From: S015-6 sp964384945
Lineage (GTDB): Bacteria > Desulfobacterota > DSWW01
NCBI GenBank assembly: GCA_964384945.1
Contig: CAYLMK010000017.1
Coordinates: 1 to 64,000, forward strand
DNA: 64,000 nucleotides
Direction: 5' to 3'
The translations under genes and the position numbers were made by a program. Of the stretch, positions 53,855 through 62,730 are shown one piece after another. The notes under the pieces are model-generated. The model was not told the DNA's origin. It worked only from the letters and a program-made list of their open reading frames with translations, and did no database searches. The stretch's first letter is position 1, and each line of letters begins with the position of its first letter.

Positions 53855-53940
53855 CAAAAAAATTCGATGGGCTTTCTTTTTTTTTGTAAATAACTAATAT
53901 ACAATACTTATTTTTCACAGACGCGGTTTCGAAAAAAAGC

Positions 53941-53969
53941 TTGACAGCATGAGAGCTATTTGCTAAGCT
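53941..53969 (+). promoter_or_regulatory. possible sigma70 promoter of the DUF1302 run
   Basis: TTGACA (53941-53946) with TAAGCT (53964-53969) after 17 bases. The -35 is perfect and the -10 weak, so activation by the divergent regulator is plausible. Confidence 0.45.
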
Positions 53970-54169
53970 TCACGATAAGTACTTGTGGGTATTTTTATTA
54001 AGTTACCCAGAACGATTAGCACCCAGGTTGGAACCGGAAATGGCAAGAGCCTTCGCCGGTCTGTCGTAGGTTCGGGTAAGAATGGAGTTCCAGACCACGC
54101 AAATCGGGGGGGAGGAAGACGAGATTCAAGAATGCCGTAGCCATGAAGCGCAATCAGGGGGGCCGAGCA

Positions 54170-55738
54170 ATGATGACATTGAAGAGTGCGAAGCGGACAG
54201 CATGGGTGACCGTATCTTGTCTGCTGGTTCTGTTGATCGTGGCCGAGGCGGCGCAGGCGGTGGCGATCGACGACCAGCGGAGCCTGGAGTTGATCGCCAA
54301 GTTGCAGTCCCGGGTCTCGCTGCGGCTGCAGGACTCCGAGGGGTTCACGGCTCCGGCCGAGGTCGCCGTGGGCAACCTGACCCAGTGGCGGAACATCGCC
54401 TATCTCGAGATCAACCACGACCTGGAGAAGCTCCAGGCCGGGCTCGATATCCTCAAGCCTCTGGAGTGGCTCAAGCTGCGGACGAAGTACCACTTGGTGG
54501 GCCGGTTCCTCTACGAAGCGGTCTATAATGTGGGGCCCGACGGTTTCCAGGATGTACGGGACAACGACAAGGAGAACATCGACAGCTTCAAGGAGAGCTA
54601 CGACCTCTGGGAGGCTTACGTGGATCTTTCCCGGGGGCCGTGGTTCTTCCGGTTGGGCAAGCAGAACCTGGCCTGGGGGGAGACGGACGTCTTCCGGCTG
54701 CTCGACCAGATCAACCCCCTGGACAACACCTACGGGGGCATCTTCGAGGATCTGGACGACCGGCGCATCCCGCTCTGGATGCTCCGGGGGAGCTACAATT
54801 TCGGGACCGTGGGTCCGACTGACTCGCTCACGCTGGAGGGCTTCTGGGTGCCCGGCACCTGGGACGCCCATGTCTCGCCCCTGGCGCCCTACGGCACGGC
54901 CTACTCCGCACCCCTGCCGGCCCTGCCGCCGCCCTTGCAGCAGCGGATCATCTACCCGGACAAGGACCTGTCGAACAGCCGCTGGGGCGTGCGGCTGATG
55001 GGCATGCTCTGGGGGATGAACCTTTCGGTGGCCCACTACAAGACCTTCATGGACCTGCCGAGCCCGGTCTTTGTGATCGAGCCCGACCCGCCTCCCCTTG
55101 GCAGTCCCTATCAGGAGCTGCGGTTCGACGACATACAGATCACGGGGGGGGCGCTCAACTTCTGGGAGTCCGTGACGGACACAGTGTTCCGGGCTGAGAC
55201 GGCCTGGTTCTGGAACGAGGCGGTCTTCATCCCGGACATCAACATGCCGATCCAGCCGCTGCCGATCCAGATTCCGGGGATCCCGGGGATCCCCCAGAAC
55301 GGGGAAATCCCGGATAAGGACTTCCTGCGGTACATGATCGGCCTGGACAAGAACGTCTGGATCCGGCCCCTGAACAAGACCCAGACCTTCATGGTCTCGA
55401 TGCAGTACTTCGGCCAGTGGGTGCCGGACTACGACCTGCGCATGCGGCAGGCGGTACCGATGTATCCGAAGACGACCGAGTTCCCGGCCGTGCGCGAACT
55501 GGAGGGCACGATCACGGGGCTGGTGAACACGACCTACTTGAATGGCAAGGTGACGCCGCAGATGGTGGCGGGCTACGACGTGCGAGGGGCCTGGCTGCTT
55601 CAGCCCTCGGTGAACCTGATCCGGGAGCCCTTCCGGTTCATGCTCCAGTACAGCGCGATCGTGGGCAACTTCACCGGGTTTGGCGTCTTCCGGGACCGGG
55701 ACCAGGTGAACTTCATCTTCAGCTATCTGCTCAACTGA
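54170..55738 (+). CDS. DUF1302 outer-membrane barrel protein, second copy
   Basis: A 522-residue exported barrel. A signal peptide (LKSAKRTAWVTVSCLLVLL, cleavage near AQA) precedes strands with the family landmark LGKQNLAWGETDVFRLLDQIN around residue 160-180. ATG 54170 is chosen because AGGGGGG precedes it; ATG 54143 lacks a site. It is a paralogue of the protein at 4.2 kb and starts the run that ends in the transhydroxylase-like enzyme. Substrate passage across the outer membrane is inferred, not shown. Confidence 0.82.
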   Translation: MMTLKSAKRTAWVTVSCLLVLLIVAEAAQAVAIDDQRSLELIAKLQSRVSLRLQDSEGFTAPAEVAVGNLTQWRNIAYLEINHDLEKLQAGLDILKPLEWLKLRTKYHLVGRFLYEAVYNVGPDGFQDVRDNDKENIDSFKESYDLWEAYVDLSRGPWFFRLGKQNLAWGETDVFRLLDQINPLDNTYGGIFEDLDDRRIPLWMLRGSYNFGTVGPTDSLTLEGFWVPGTWDAHVSPLAPYGTAYSAPLPALPPPLQQRIIYPDKDLSNSRWGVRLMGMLWGMNLSVAHYKTFMDLPSPVFVIEPDPPPLGSPYQELRFDDIQITGGALNFWESVTDTVFRAETAWFWNEAVFIPDINMPIQPLPIQIPGIPGIPQNGEIPDKDFLRYMIGLDKNVWIRPLNKTQTFMVSMQYFGQWVPDYDLRMRQAVPMYPKTTEFPAVRELEGTITGLVNTTYLNGKVTPQMVAGYDVRGAWLLQPSVNLIREPFRFMLQYSAIVGNFTGFGVFRDRDQVNFIFSYLLN

Positions 55739-55762
55739 CAGGGCGTCGGCAGACGCCCTGTC
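55737..55762. terminator. strong hairpin after DUF1302, without T-run
   Basis: An 11-bp perfect stem GACAGGGCGTC / GACGCCCTGTC with loop GGCA begins inside the DUF1302 stop. No T-run follows, so it could attenuate transcription or stabilise the upstream mRNA rather than terminate fully. Confidence 0.5.
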
Positions 55763-55825
55763 ATCCCGTGCACGCGGGGATCCCTTGGCATGGTGTGCTA
55801 ACGGATTCCCGCCGCGTGGGAATAA
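55763..55825. repeat. REP-like repeat units
   Basis: Near-palindromic CCCGTGCACGCGGG and ATTCCC-GCCGCGT-GGGAAT (near 55804-55822) resemble units near 49.81 and 20.7 kb. Confidence 0.5.
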
Positions 55826-55887
55826 CAAGAACAAGATGGTCTTCGTGTAATCCTTCCCACAAACCAACCCTTGAAGGAGACGGGCAG

Positions 55888-57189
55888 ATGAAAACGTTCA
55901 AATCCTTCTGGCTGTGCATGATGACGATCACCCTTCTGCTGGGCCTCCGCACCGCCCTTTGGGCGGATGAGCCGACGGCGGAGGTCATCGACAAGACGAA
56001 CTGGCAGAAGGCCGAAGGCCTCGTCCCCGAGTACCTTCTGGAGGAAATCAAGAAGGGAGATATGACTATTAGGGTTCAGAACCCGGGCTACAACATAGCC
56101 GAATACTTTCCCGATCATGCTCTGGCGAGTTTCAAAAACAATGTGGGCAAGTATGAACTCGACCAGGACAACATTATCGTCGAGGCCGGAACAGGCAAGA
56201 TGGCGAAGATGATCATCGGCTTTCCCTTCCCCAAGGTCGATCCGGAAGACCCCAAGGCCGCCGTCAAGATCATCTACAACAAGCAATACGTACCGTATAT
56301 CCTCGGGTTCAAGAAGTTCACGTCGGTCGTTCAGTGGGTGGGCAGGGGCTCGGGTCTGGAGCGTGATATCGAGACCTTCTTCCGCGATGCCTATTTGACA
56401 GGATTCCCGGGCGCCGCCAAATACGACAATCCGAAGGACGTCGAGCGATACTCGCTGATCTCCGTACGCAAGCCTTACGATCTGGCAGGCACTGCGATCA
56501 TGCTCTGGCGCTATCTCTCGGCCCAGGCGGACGTCAATTTCGCCTACCTGCCCGCCATTCGCAGGGTGCGGCGCACGACCCCGGCCAACCGCTCCGATGG
56601 GTTCGTGGGTTCGGATTTCGCGGTGGACGACATCCTCTGCTATGACGGAAAGATCCCTCTTTTCGAGTGGAGGCTGGTGGGCATGCAAGAGGCCCTGGTC
56701 CCTTTCCCCGGCCCGGAGCCCGTAAAAATTGAGGTCACCGAGAAGGGCGAATGGGAAATGTCCAAGAACCGCCCCATCGCGCAGTATGGTTACAGCGACA
56801 AGAACTGGCAGGGCGTGCCGTGGTCTCCCCTCAACATCGTCTACACCAAGCAGCCTGTCTACATACTCGAAGCCAAGGCCAAGGATCCCTATTACAACTA
56901 CGGGACTCAGTACATCTGGGTCACCGCGGACACATGGGGGCCCACATACAAACTGGTCCACGACCGCGCCGGCAACTTCTGGAAGTTCGAGCTCGTGGTC
57001 GCGTCCGGGTTTGAAAGCGAGGATGGAAAGGTCAAGTTCCTCGCATGGACCGAGCACGTGATGGTGGACTCCCGCAGGGATCACGCCAGTATCATTGCGC
57101 ACATGCGTCCGGACACCTTGCTCATCTTCAACGCAGTACTGGATATGAACGACTTCTCCCTTGGGGGATTCCAGAAATACTGCAAGTGA
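55888..57189 (+). CDS. DUF1329 periplasmic protein, second copy
   Basis: A 433-residue exported protein with signal peptide (LCMMTITLLLGLRTALWA). It has the family's Tyr/Arg-rich beta pattern, with RRVRRTTPANRSDGFVGSDF as landmark. Paired with the barrel upstream, as at 4.2-7.2 kb. AAGGAGA precedes the ATG. It probably shares a transport role with the barrel, although the biochemistry is unknown. Confidence 0.82.
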   Translation: MKTFKSFWLCMMTITLLLGLRTALWADEPTAEVIDKTNWQKAEGLVPEYLLEEIKKGDMTIRVQNPGYNIAEYFPDHALASFKNNVGKYELDQDNIIVEAGTGKMAKMIIGFPFPKVDPEDPKAAVKIIYNKQYVPYILGFKKFTSVVQWVGRGSGLERDIETFFRDAYLTGFPGAAKYDNPKDVERYSLISVRKPYDLAGTAIMLWRYLSAQADVNFAYLPAIRRVRRTTPANRSDGFVGSDFAVDDILCYDGKIPLFEWRLVGMQEALVPFPGPEPVKIEVTEKGEWEMSKNRPIAQYGYSDKNWQGVPWSPLNIVYTKQPVYILEAKAKDPYYNYGTQYIWVTADTWGPTYKLVHDRAGNFWKFELVVASGFESEDGKVKFLAWTEHVMVDSRRDHASIIAHMRPDTLLIFNAVLDMNDFSLGGFQKYCK

Positions 57190-57243
57190 AGGACAGTGAA
57201 ACCGAGAGGAGGACGCGGGGGAAGTCTGGAAAGGAACGAGCCC

Positions 57244-58320
57244 GTGGAACTTCGGGAGGCATACGATGTAGTCATCGTCGGGTCCGGGCCCGCAGGAGCC
57301 GGAGCGGCCAGGGTGCTGAGCGGATCGGGCCTGGACACCCTGATCGTGGAACGCGACACGCTGCCGAGATACAAGATGTGCAGCGGAATCCTCTTCCCCG
57401 GTTCCCGGAAGTTCCTTGCCGATAACTTCGGTGAGCTTCCCGAGACGGTTCTGTGCAGCCCGGAGCGCATCCGGGGGAACCGCATTTACGCAGCCGTCGA
57501 CAGCCCTGTCATGGAGGTTCCTTTCTCGGTTTTCGACGAGGGGCTGGGCCTCGGGGAAGAAGGACTCAATACCTGGCGGGCGGAACTGGACTACTGGCTC
57601 TGCTCCCAAACGGCCGCACAGGTCCTTGACAACTGCCGTTTTGATGATTTCGAAACGGAGCGAGACGCGTACGTTCTCAAACTGCGGCATCTGGGACAGG
57701 AGGTCTCGGTTCGGGCGAGATATCTGATCGGCGCAGACGGAACCCTCTCCCGGGTTCGAAGGGCTGCTTTTCCCGGGTTCGAGAAGACCGTCGGGCTGCT
57801 CCCGAATTACGAGGAGATCTATGAAGGGAAAACCGCCCTGGAACCCGGATGGCTGTACCTGTTCATGGATCGAAGCCTAACGGGTTATTTTGCCACGGTC
57901 TTCCACAAGGACGAAAAGATCGTCGTTGTTACCGGTGTCCGGCAACGGGAATCGGTGAAAGAGTATTTTGCGGCCTTCCGGAGTCACCTGGAAAGAGACC
58001 ACGGCCTCGTGGTGGAACGTCAAGTCTCCAGGCACGGTATCGTCCTTACCGACATGTCCGCCCGGAAGAATTACTGCCTGGGTAGGGATCGCCTCCTGCT
58101 CGCGGGTGAGGCGGGCGGTTTCCTGCGCGGCGGCGAAGGCATCACATCGTCGCTCGTCTCGGGAAGAGCGGCCGGCCGAGCGGTTTTGGAGAGCGCCCGG
58201 TCGGCAAGACCTGCCCTCGATCTCTACCGCGACCTTGCTTCCGAAGAGATGGGGGCCTGCAACAGGGTCCACGCAGCCCTCCATGAGGCCCTCGGCTTCA
58301 ATGTTTTCATGAGAGAGTGA
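57244..58320 (+). CDS. geranylgeranyl-reductase-like FAD oxidoreductase
   Basis: A 358-residue flavoprotein. FAD motif GSGPAGAGAARVL, the GGR-type LPRYKMCSG (P-x-x-K-x-C), GADGTLSRVRR and the late GEAGGFLRGGEGITSS are typical of this group, which reduces double bonds or hydroxylates. GTG 57244, with AAAGGAA upstream, is preferred over GTG 57196, whose ribosome site is too close. It follows DUF1329 and precedes the transhydroxylase-like genes, so a role with the same substrate is likely. Confidence 0.8.
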   Translation: MELREAYDVVIVGSGPAGAGAARVLSGSGLDTLIVERDTLPRYKMCSGILFPGSRKFLADNFGELPETVLCSPERIRGNRIYAAVDSPVMEVPFSVFDEGLGLGEEGLNTWRAELDYWLCSQTAAQVLDNCRFDDFETERDAYVLKLRHLGQEVSVRARYLIGADGTLSRVRRAAFPGFEKTVGLLPNYEEIYEGKTALEPGWLYLFMDRSLTGYFATVFHKDEKIVVVTGVRQRESVKEYFAAFRSHLERDHGLVVERQVSRHGIVLTDMSARKNYCLGRDRLLLAGEAGGFLRGGEGITSSLVSGRAAGRAVLESARSARPALDLYRDLASEEMGACNRVHAALHEALGFNVFMRE

Positions 58321-58472
58321 GCTGATTGTTGACACCAGGCGTACGACACCGGGGAGCAAGTATCGCGTTGGGGATGTGATCTGCTGTTTTCAAGGCCAAA
58401 GAGTTCAGCGCTGACGCGATCTTTATCGTAGGAAACATGCCCTGTCGCTGCTACAAAGGGGAGAGGAGTCGT
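58321..58472. other. spacer before the large molybdoenzyme subunit
   Basis: 152 bases with no recognised gene. The in-frame ATG 58437 lies here but lacks a ribosome site, unlike ATG 58473. Confidence 0.4.
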
Positions 58473-61445
58473 ATGAGACTGGCGGACATAAAACTATCGA
58501 TTATTCTGTTCGGCCTGCCGCAACTGCTGCGGTGGACCGCATGGAGGCATCCATCTTTTAGGAGTCGGCTCAAGGAAAGAAATTTCACCGCCCAGATCAA
58601 GGTGAAGGACAACTCCGTTGGCAGGTACATAACCTTTACGGATGGAAGGATCCGTTCCAGGAGCGGGATTCATCCGCAACCGGATATCCTCCTGACCTAC
58701 GAGAATTCCGAGCTGGCTTCGCGATTGCTGGTTCCAAACAGGGACCAGCTCGAGCAGATCAACGCCATGAAGAACGTGAAGATCACCATGGAGGGTTCCG
58801 ACGAGCTCGCCTCGTGGTTCATGATGACCATCAGCATAATGATGATGTGCGGCATGGACTACGGAACCGATGTGGGCAACGGGGTCAAGAGATATACCAG
58901 CGGGACCAATGCCGGACCGGTCTTCGTTTATGTGAAGGAGGGCAAAATCCTTCGTATCACGCCCATCGACTTCGACGAGACAGATGCAAAGCCCTGGACA
59001 ATCAATGCGAGGGGAAGGAGTTTCTCCCCACCCAGAAAGACAACGCTTTCTCCCTACGGTTTTGCCATGAAGTCCATGGTCTACTCCCCGGAGAGGATCC
59101 TTTACCCCATGAAGCGGGTCGATTTCGACCCGAAGGGCGAGCGAAACTGCGAGAACCGTGGGATCTCGGGCTATGAGCGCATAAGCTGGGATGAGGCGCT
59201 GGATATCGTCGCCGGCGAGATCAAGCGGGTCAAACGGGATTACGGCCCCGGCGCCATCTTTTACAGCCACGGCTCGCACCACATGTGGGGGAACATCGGG
59301 TATTACCTGAGCTGCGCGCGGAGATTCTTCAACAGCGTCGGTGCCACAATGAACGTTCACAACCCGGACAGCTGGGAGGGTTGGTACTGGGGCGCCATGC
59401 ACCACTGGGGGAACAGCATGGGTCTCGGCTTGCAGGAGCCGTACGGCACCGTGGAGGACGCACTCAAGAACTGTGAGATGATGGTTTTCTGGTCGAGCGA
59501 TCCGGAGACGACCGCAGGCGCCTATGGGGCCATGGAAGCAACCGTTCGCCGCCGGTGGCTCAAAGAGCTCGGCATCAAGTTTGTCCACATCGATCCCTTT
59601 TACAATCATACGGCTGCGTGGCTTGGCGGAAAATGGTTCGCACCGAGGACGACCACAGAGCATGCCATGGCACTGGCCATCGCCTATGTGTGGATTACCG
59701 AGGATCTCTACGATAAGGAGTATGTCGCCAAGCGGACAACCGGTTTTGACAAGTGGAAGGACTATGTCCTCGGCATGGAAGACGGGATCCCGAAGACGCC
59801 CGAGTGGCAGCAAGGGGAAACGACGATCCCCGCCAAGGATGTCAGGGCGCTGGCACGCGAGTGGGCGTCCAAGAAGACCTACCTGGCTGCCGGTGGCGGC
59901 GGTATAGGGCTGGGGGGCGCATGCCGCAACCCCACCGGTCTCGAGTGGGCGCGGTGCATGGTCTGCCTGGCCGCCATGCAGGGGCTGGGCAAGCCGGGCG
60001 TCAATATGGGCAACATGCAGGCCGGAACCCCGCTCGACACCACCTTCTTCTTCCCCGGCTATGCGGAGGGCGGTATGTCCGGCGACTTGCAGGGTACGGC
60101 GCTGGCGGTGAACCTGTATCAACGCATGCCGCAGCTTCCCACGATGAATACCGTTTCGCAGAGAATTCCGAGATTGAAGATCCCGGAGGCCATTCTGGAG
60201 GGCCACTGTGAGGGGTACCCGACGGACAGCCTGACCATTGAGGGCCAGTTTCAGAAATTCCAGTACCCACAGCCGGGCCATTCGCGCGTCCAGGTGTACT
60301 ACAAATACGGTGGTTCTCATTTCGGGACCATGAGTGAGTCGAACCGCTATGTCGAGGCCTATCGGACGGACAAGCTTCCCTTTGTGGTCAACCAATCCAT
60401 ATGGTTCGAGGGGGAGGCCAAGTTCGCGGATATCATCCTGCCCGCATGCACCAGCTTTGAGAGATGGGACATCGGCGAGTTCGCTCATGCGGGCGGATAT
60501 GTGACGCACAGCTTCCTGGTGTGCAATCACCGGGTGATGCTCATGCAACACAAGTGCATCGAGCCTCTGGGAGAATCGAAATCGGACTACGAGATCTTTC
60601 TCGAACTTGCGGAACGGCTGGGCTTGAGTGCACAGTACTCCGAGGGGATGAGCCAGTTCGACTGGTGCAAGAGGCTCTTTGACGCGACCGATCTACCCGG
60701 GGTGATCTCCTGGAAGGAATTCTTGAAAAAGGGGTACTATGTCGTTCCGGCTCCTGAGAAGAACGGGAAGGGGGAATACGGGCCTGTCGGCATGCGTTGG
60801 TTTGCCGAGGGAAAAAAGAAGGACACCCCGGCTCTGGCACCCCTCCCGGCAGATTTCACAGAAGAGTACGGCATGGGACTGCAAACCCAATCGGGCAAGT
60901 TCGAGTTTGTCTGTTCCAGCCTCGAGCGTTTTGACCCGAACGATCCGGAGCGGCCCGTCATGCCCAAGTACATCCCCTCCTGGGAGGGACACCACACCAC
61001 CGGGCTCTATGACAAGTATCCCCTGTTTCTCATATCTCCTCATCCTCGCTTCACCTTTCACACCCAAAACGACGGGAAGGACGGCTTTGTGAACGATGTA
61101 AAGGACCATCGGGTGCTCATCAACGGCTACTATTACTGGATAGCAAGAATCAACTCGAGGGACGCCGAAAAGCGGGGAATCAAGGAGAACGACCTCGTCC
61201 GGCTCTTCAACGACCGGGGCGAGGTCATCTGCGCTGCCCAGGTTACCGAGCGGGTCCCCGCCGGTACGGTACACTCCTACGAATCATCGGCCGTGTACGA
61301 TCCGGTCGGCGAGCCCGGCAGGTCCGCGGACCGTGGAGGATGCGTGAATCTCCTCTCTTCGAAGCGGTGTATCATCGAGAAATCCCACTCCATGTCTGCG
61401 TGCTCCAGCCTGATCGAGGTAGAGAAGTGGGAAGGGGAGGCATAG
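58473..61445 (+). CDS. transhydroxylase-like molybdopterin oxidoreductase, large subunit, with N-terminal SCP2-like domain
   Basis: A 990-residue subunit. Residues ~38-125 resemble an SCP2/sterol-carrier domain (PDILLTYENSELASRLL, KITMEGSDELA). The remainder follows pyrogallol-phloroglucinol transhydroxylase: GPVFVYVKEGK, SHHMWGN, and D299-S300-W301, matching the Asp, Mo-ligating Ser and Trp of that enzyme; H269 and Y277 fit its His and Tyr spacing. Like that enzyme it lacks the N-terminal Cys cluster, so it is cytoplasmic and needs the small subunit for electrons. The GGGAGAGGAG region supports ATG 58473. The substrate may be a polyhydroxylated aromatic, perhaps hydrophobic. Confidence 0.87.
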   Translation: MRLADIKLSIILFGLPQLLRWTAWRHPSFRSRLKERNFTAQIKVKDNSVGRYITFTDGRIRSRSGIHPQPDILLTYENSELASRLLVPNRDQLEQINAMKNVKITMEGSDELASWFMMTISIMMMCGMDYGTDVGNGVKRYTSGTNAGPVFVYVKEGKILRITPIDFDETDAKPWTINARGRSFSPPRKTTLSPYGFAMKSMVYSPERILYPMKRVDFDPKGERNCENRGISGYERISWDEALDIVAGEIKRVKRDYGPGAIFYSHGSHHMWGNIGYYLSCARRFFNSVGATMNVHNPDSWEGWYWGAMHHWGNSMGLGLQEPYGTVEDALKNCEMMVFWSSDPETTAGAYGAMEATVRRRWLKELGIKFVHIDPFYNHTAAWLGGKWFAPRTTTEHAMALAIAYVWITEDLYDKEYVAKRTTGFDKWKDYVLGMEDGIPKTPEWQQGETTIPAKDVRALAREWASKKTYLAAGGGGIGLGGACRNPTGLEWARCMVCLAAMQGLGKPGVNMGNMQAGTPLDTTFFFPGYAEGGMSGDLQGTALAVNLYQRMPQLPTMNTVSQRIPRLKIPEAILEGHCEGYPTDSLTIEGQFQKFQYPQPGHSRVQVYYKYGGSHFGTMSESNRYVEAYRTDKLPFVVNQSIWFEGEAKFADIILPACTSFERWDIGEFAHAGGYVTHSFLVCNHRVMLMQHKCIEPLGESKSDYEIFLELAERLGLSAQYSEGMSQFDWCKRLFDATDLPGVISWKEFLKKGYYVVPAPEKNGKGEYGPVGMRWFAEGKKKDTPALAPLPADFTEEYGMGLQTQSGKFEFVCSSLERFDPNDPERPVMPKYIPSWEGHHTTGLYDKYPLFLISPHPRFTFHTQNDGKDGFVNDVKDHRVLINGYYYWIARINSRDAEKRGIKENDLVRLFNDRGEVICAAQVTERVPAGTVHSYESSAVYDPVGEPGRSADRGGCVNLLSSKRCIIEKSHSMSACSSLIEVEKWEGEA

Positions 61446-61446
61446 G

Positions 61447-62289
61447 ATGAAGAAATGCTATCTCATCATCGATGTGGAAAGATGCGAGGACTGTAACAAC
61501 TGCTTTCTCGCCTGCAAGGATGAGTTCGTGGACAATGACTTCCCGCCTCATTCCGCGCCACAGCCCCGGCACGGCCACCGGTGGATGAACATCATGAGGA
61601 AGGAAAGGGGCTCAGGTTCTTTGATGGATGTCGCCTATCTGCCCATTCCCTGCATGCACTGCGACCAAGCACCATGTGTCCGGAGCGGAAGGGACGGGGC
61701 GGTTTACAGGCGCGAAGACGGTGTCGTCCTTATCGATCCGGTCAAGGCGCGAGGCCGGCGGGACCTGGTCGCAGCCTGCCCGTACGGGGTCATTTTCTGG
61801 AATGAGGCAGCGGAGGTGCCGCAGAAGTGTACTCTCTGTGCCCATCTCTTGGACAGTGGCTGGAAGGAAACACGGTGTGTGCAGGCCTGCCCGACCGGTG
61901 CGCTGCGTTATCTCCGGGCCGAAGACGATGAAATGCAGAAACGAATCGAATCCGAGAAACTCGAAGTCCTCCATCCGGAATATGGGACACGTCCTCGTGT
62001 CTATTACAGGAATTTGTATCGGTATTTCGACTGCTTCATCGCCGGAAGTGTGGCGTATGCACATGACGGAATCGTCGACTGCGCCGAGGGTGCCGACGTA
62101 ACCCTGTCGAGAGGCTCGGAGGAGATCGCAAAGGCCGTGACGGATGCCTTCGGCGACTTCAAGTTCGACAGGCTTGAGGAGAAATGCGGCACCTATCGAA
62201 TCGAGATCGGTTTTCGGGACTACGAAAAGAAGCGTTTGACCGTCGAATTGGGAAAGAGCGTGAATCTTGGCGACATACGGATGGAGTAG
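61447..62289 (+). CDS. transhydroxylase-like small subunit, three 4Fe-4S clusters
   Basis: A 280-residue electron-transfer subunit. Twelve Cys lie in the pattern RCEDCNNCFLAC, CMHCDQAPC, ACPYG, CTLCAHLL and RCVQACP, enough for three clusters. The C-terminal ~80 residues (from FIAGSVAYAH) form a Cna/carboxypeptidase-regulatory-like beta domain, as in the small subunit of the known transhydroxylase. It starts one base after the large subunit stop, with GGGGAGG upstream, so the two are translated together. Confidence 0.88.
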   Translation: MKKCYLIIDVERCEDCNNCFLACKDEFVDNDFPPHSAPQPRHGHRWMNIMRKERGSGSLMDVAYLPIPCMHCDQAPCVRSGRDGAVYRREDGVVLIDPVKARGRRDLVAACPYGVIFWNEAAEVPQKCTLCAHLLDSGWKETRCVQACPTGALRYLRAEDDEMQKRIESEKLEVLHPEYGTRPRVYYRNLYRYFDCFIAGSVAYAHDGIVDCAEGADVTLSRGSEEIAKAVTDAFGDFKFDRLEEKCGTYRIEIGFRDYEKKRLTVELGKSVNLGDIRME

Positions 62290-62312
62290 CACTCGGAGAA
62301 AGGAGGGGTAAT

Positions 62313-62551
62313 GTGGCTCACGAGGCACTTCTTGAGCCGGTTCGTATAGGGAATCTCGAACAGAAGAACCGCATGTAGCGCCCATGAACATGGGGTACAC
62401 GCGTAAGACGCGATTAAGGAGAAATCGGTGGACATCGTATCGCTGGGAAGGCAGGCGATCGCAGATCCGTTTCTGGCCGGCCGAGGTCAAGGCCGGACGA
62501 AAGAAGGACATCGTTGAGTGCGCGAGATGTCAACAGTGCCAGTTTTCATAA
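62313..62551 (+). pseudogene. collapsed OYE-family reductase
   Basis: An AGGAGGGG site and GTG begin EALLEPVRIGNLEQKNRM, matching an OYE start, then a stop. Further on DIVSLGRQAIADP and, after a frame change, PAEVKAGRKKDIVECARCQQCQ match the barrel's end and Fe-S motif. Most of the barrel is missing. It resembles the intact OYE that follows. Confidence 0.75.
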
Positions 62552-62730
62552 GAAATATGAATGGTGGATTGTGCGCTTTAGGGATTCGCCTTGATTCCGT
62601 AAGCAAATCACCGCTTGCTGTCGATGATCCGGATCATTCCTTAATGCAGCACAGCCGTCTTGTGGTCCCTGCAAGGCAGCAGTAGCTCAATACTGATCAG
62701 AGCCATGTGTAGGAAACGAAGGAGAGTAAA
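62552..62730. other. spacer before the terminal OYE gene
   Basis: No gene seen. It holds the GAAGGAGAG ribosome site (near 62718) for the next gene. Confidence 0.4.

Larger units (their letters stand above)
53731..54169. promoter_or_regulatory. AT-rich divergent promoter region
   Basis: Unusually AT-rich against its GC-rich surroundings. It separates the MerR-TetR gene from the plus-strand DUF1302 run. A short palindrome AAGTACTT (near 53978) and a dyad-like AACTAATATACAATACTT (near 53893) are candidate regulator sites. Confidence 0.55.
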
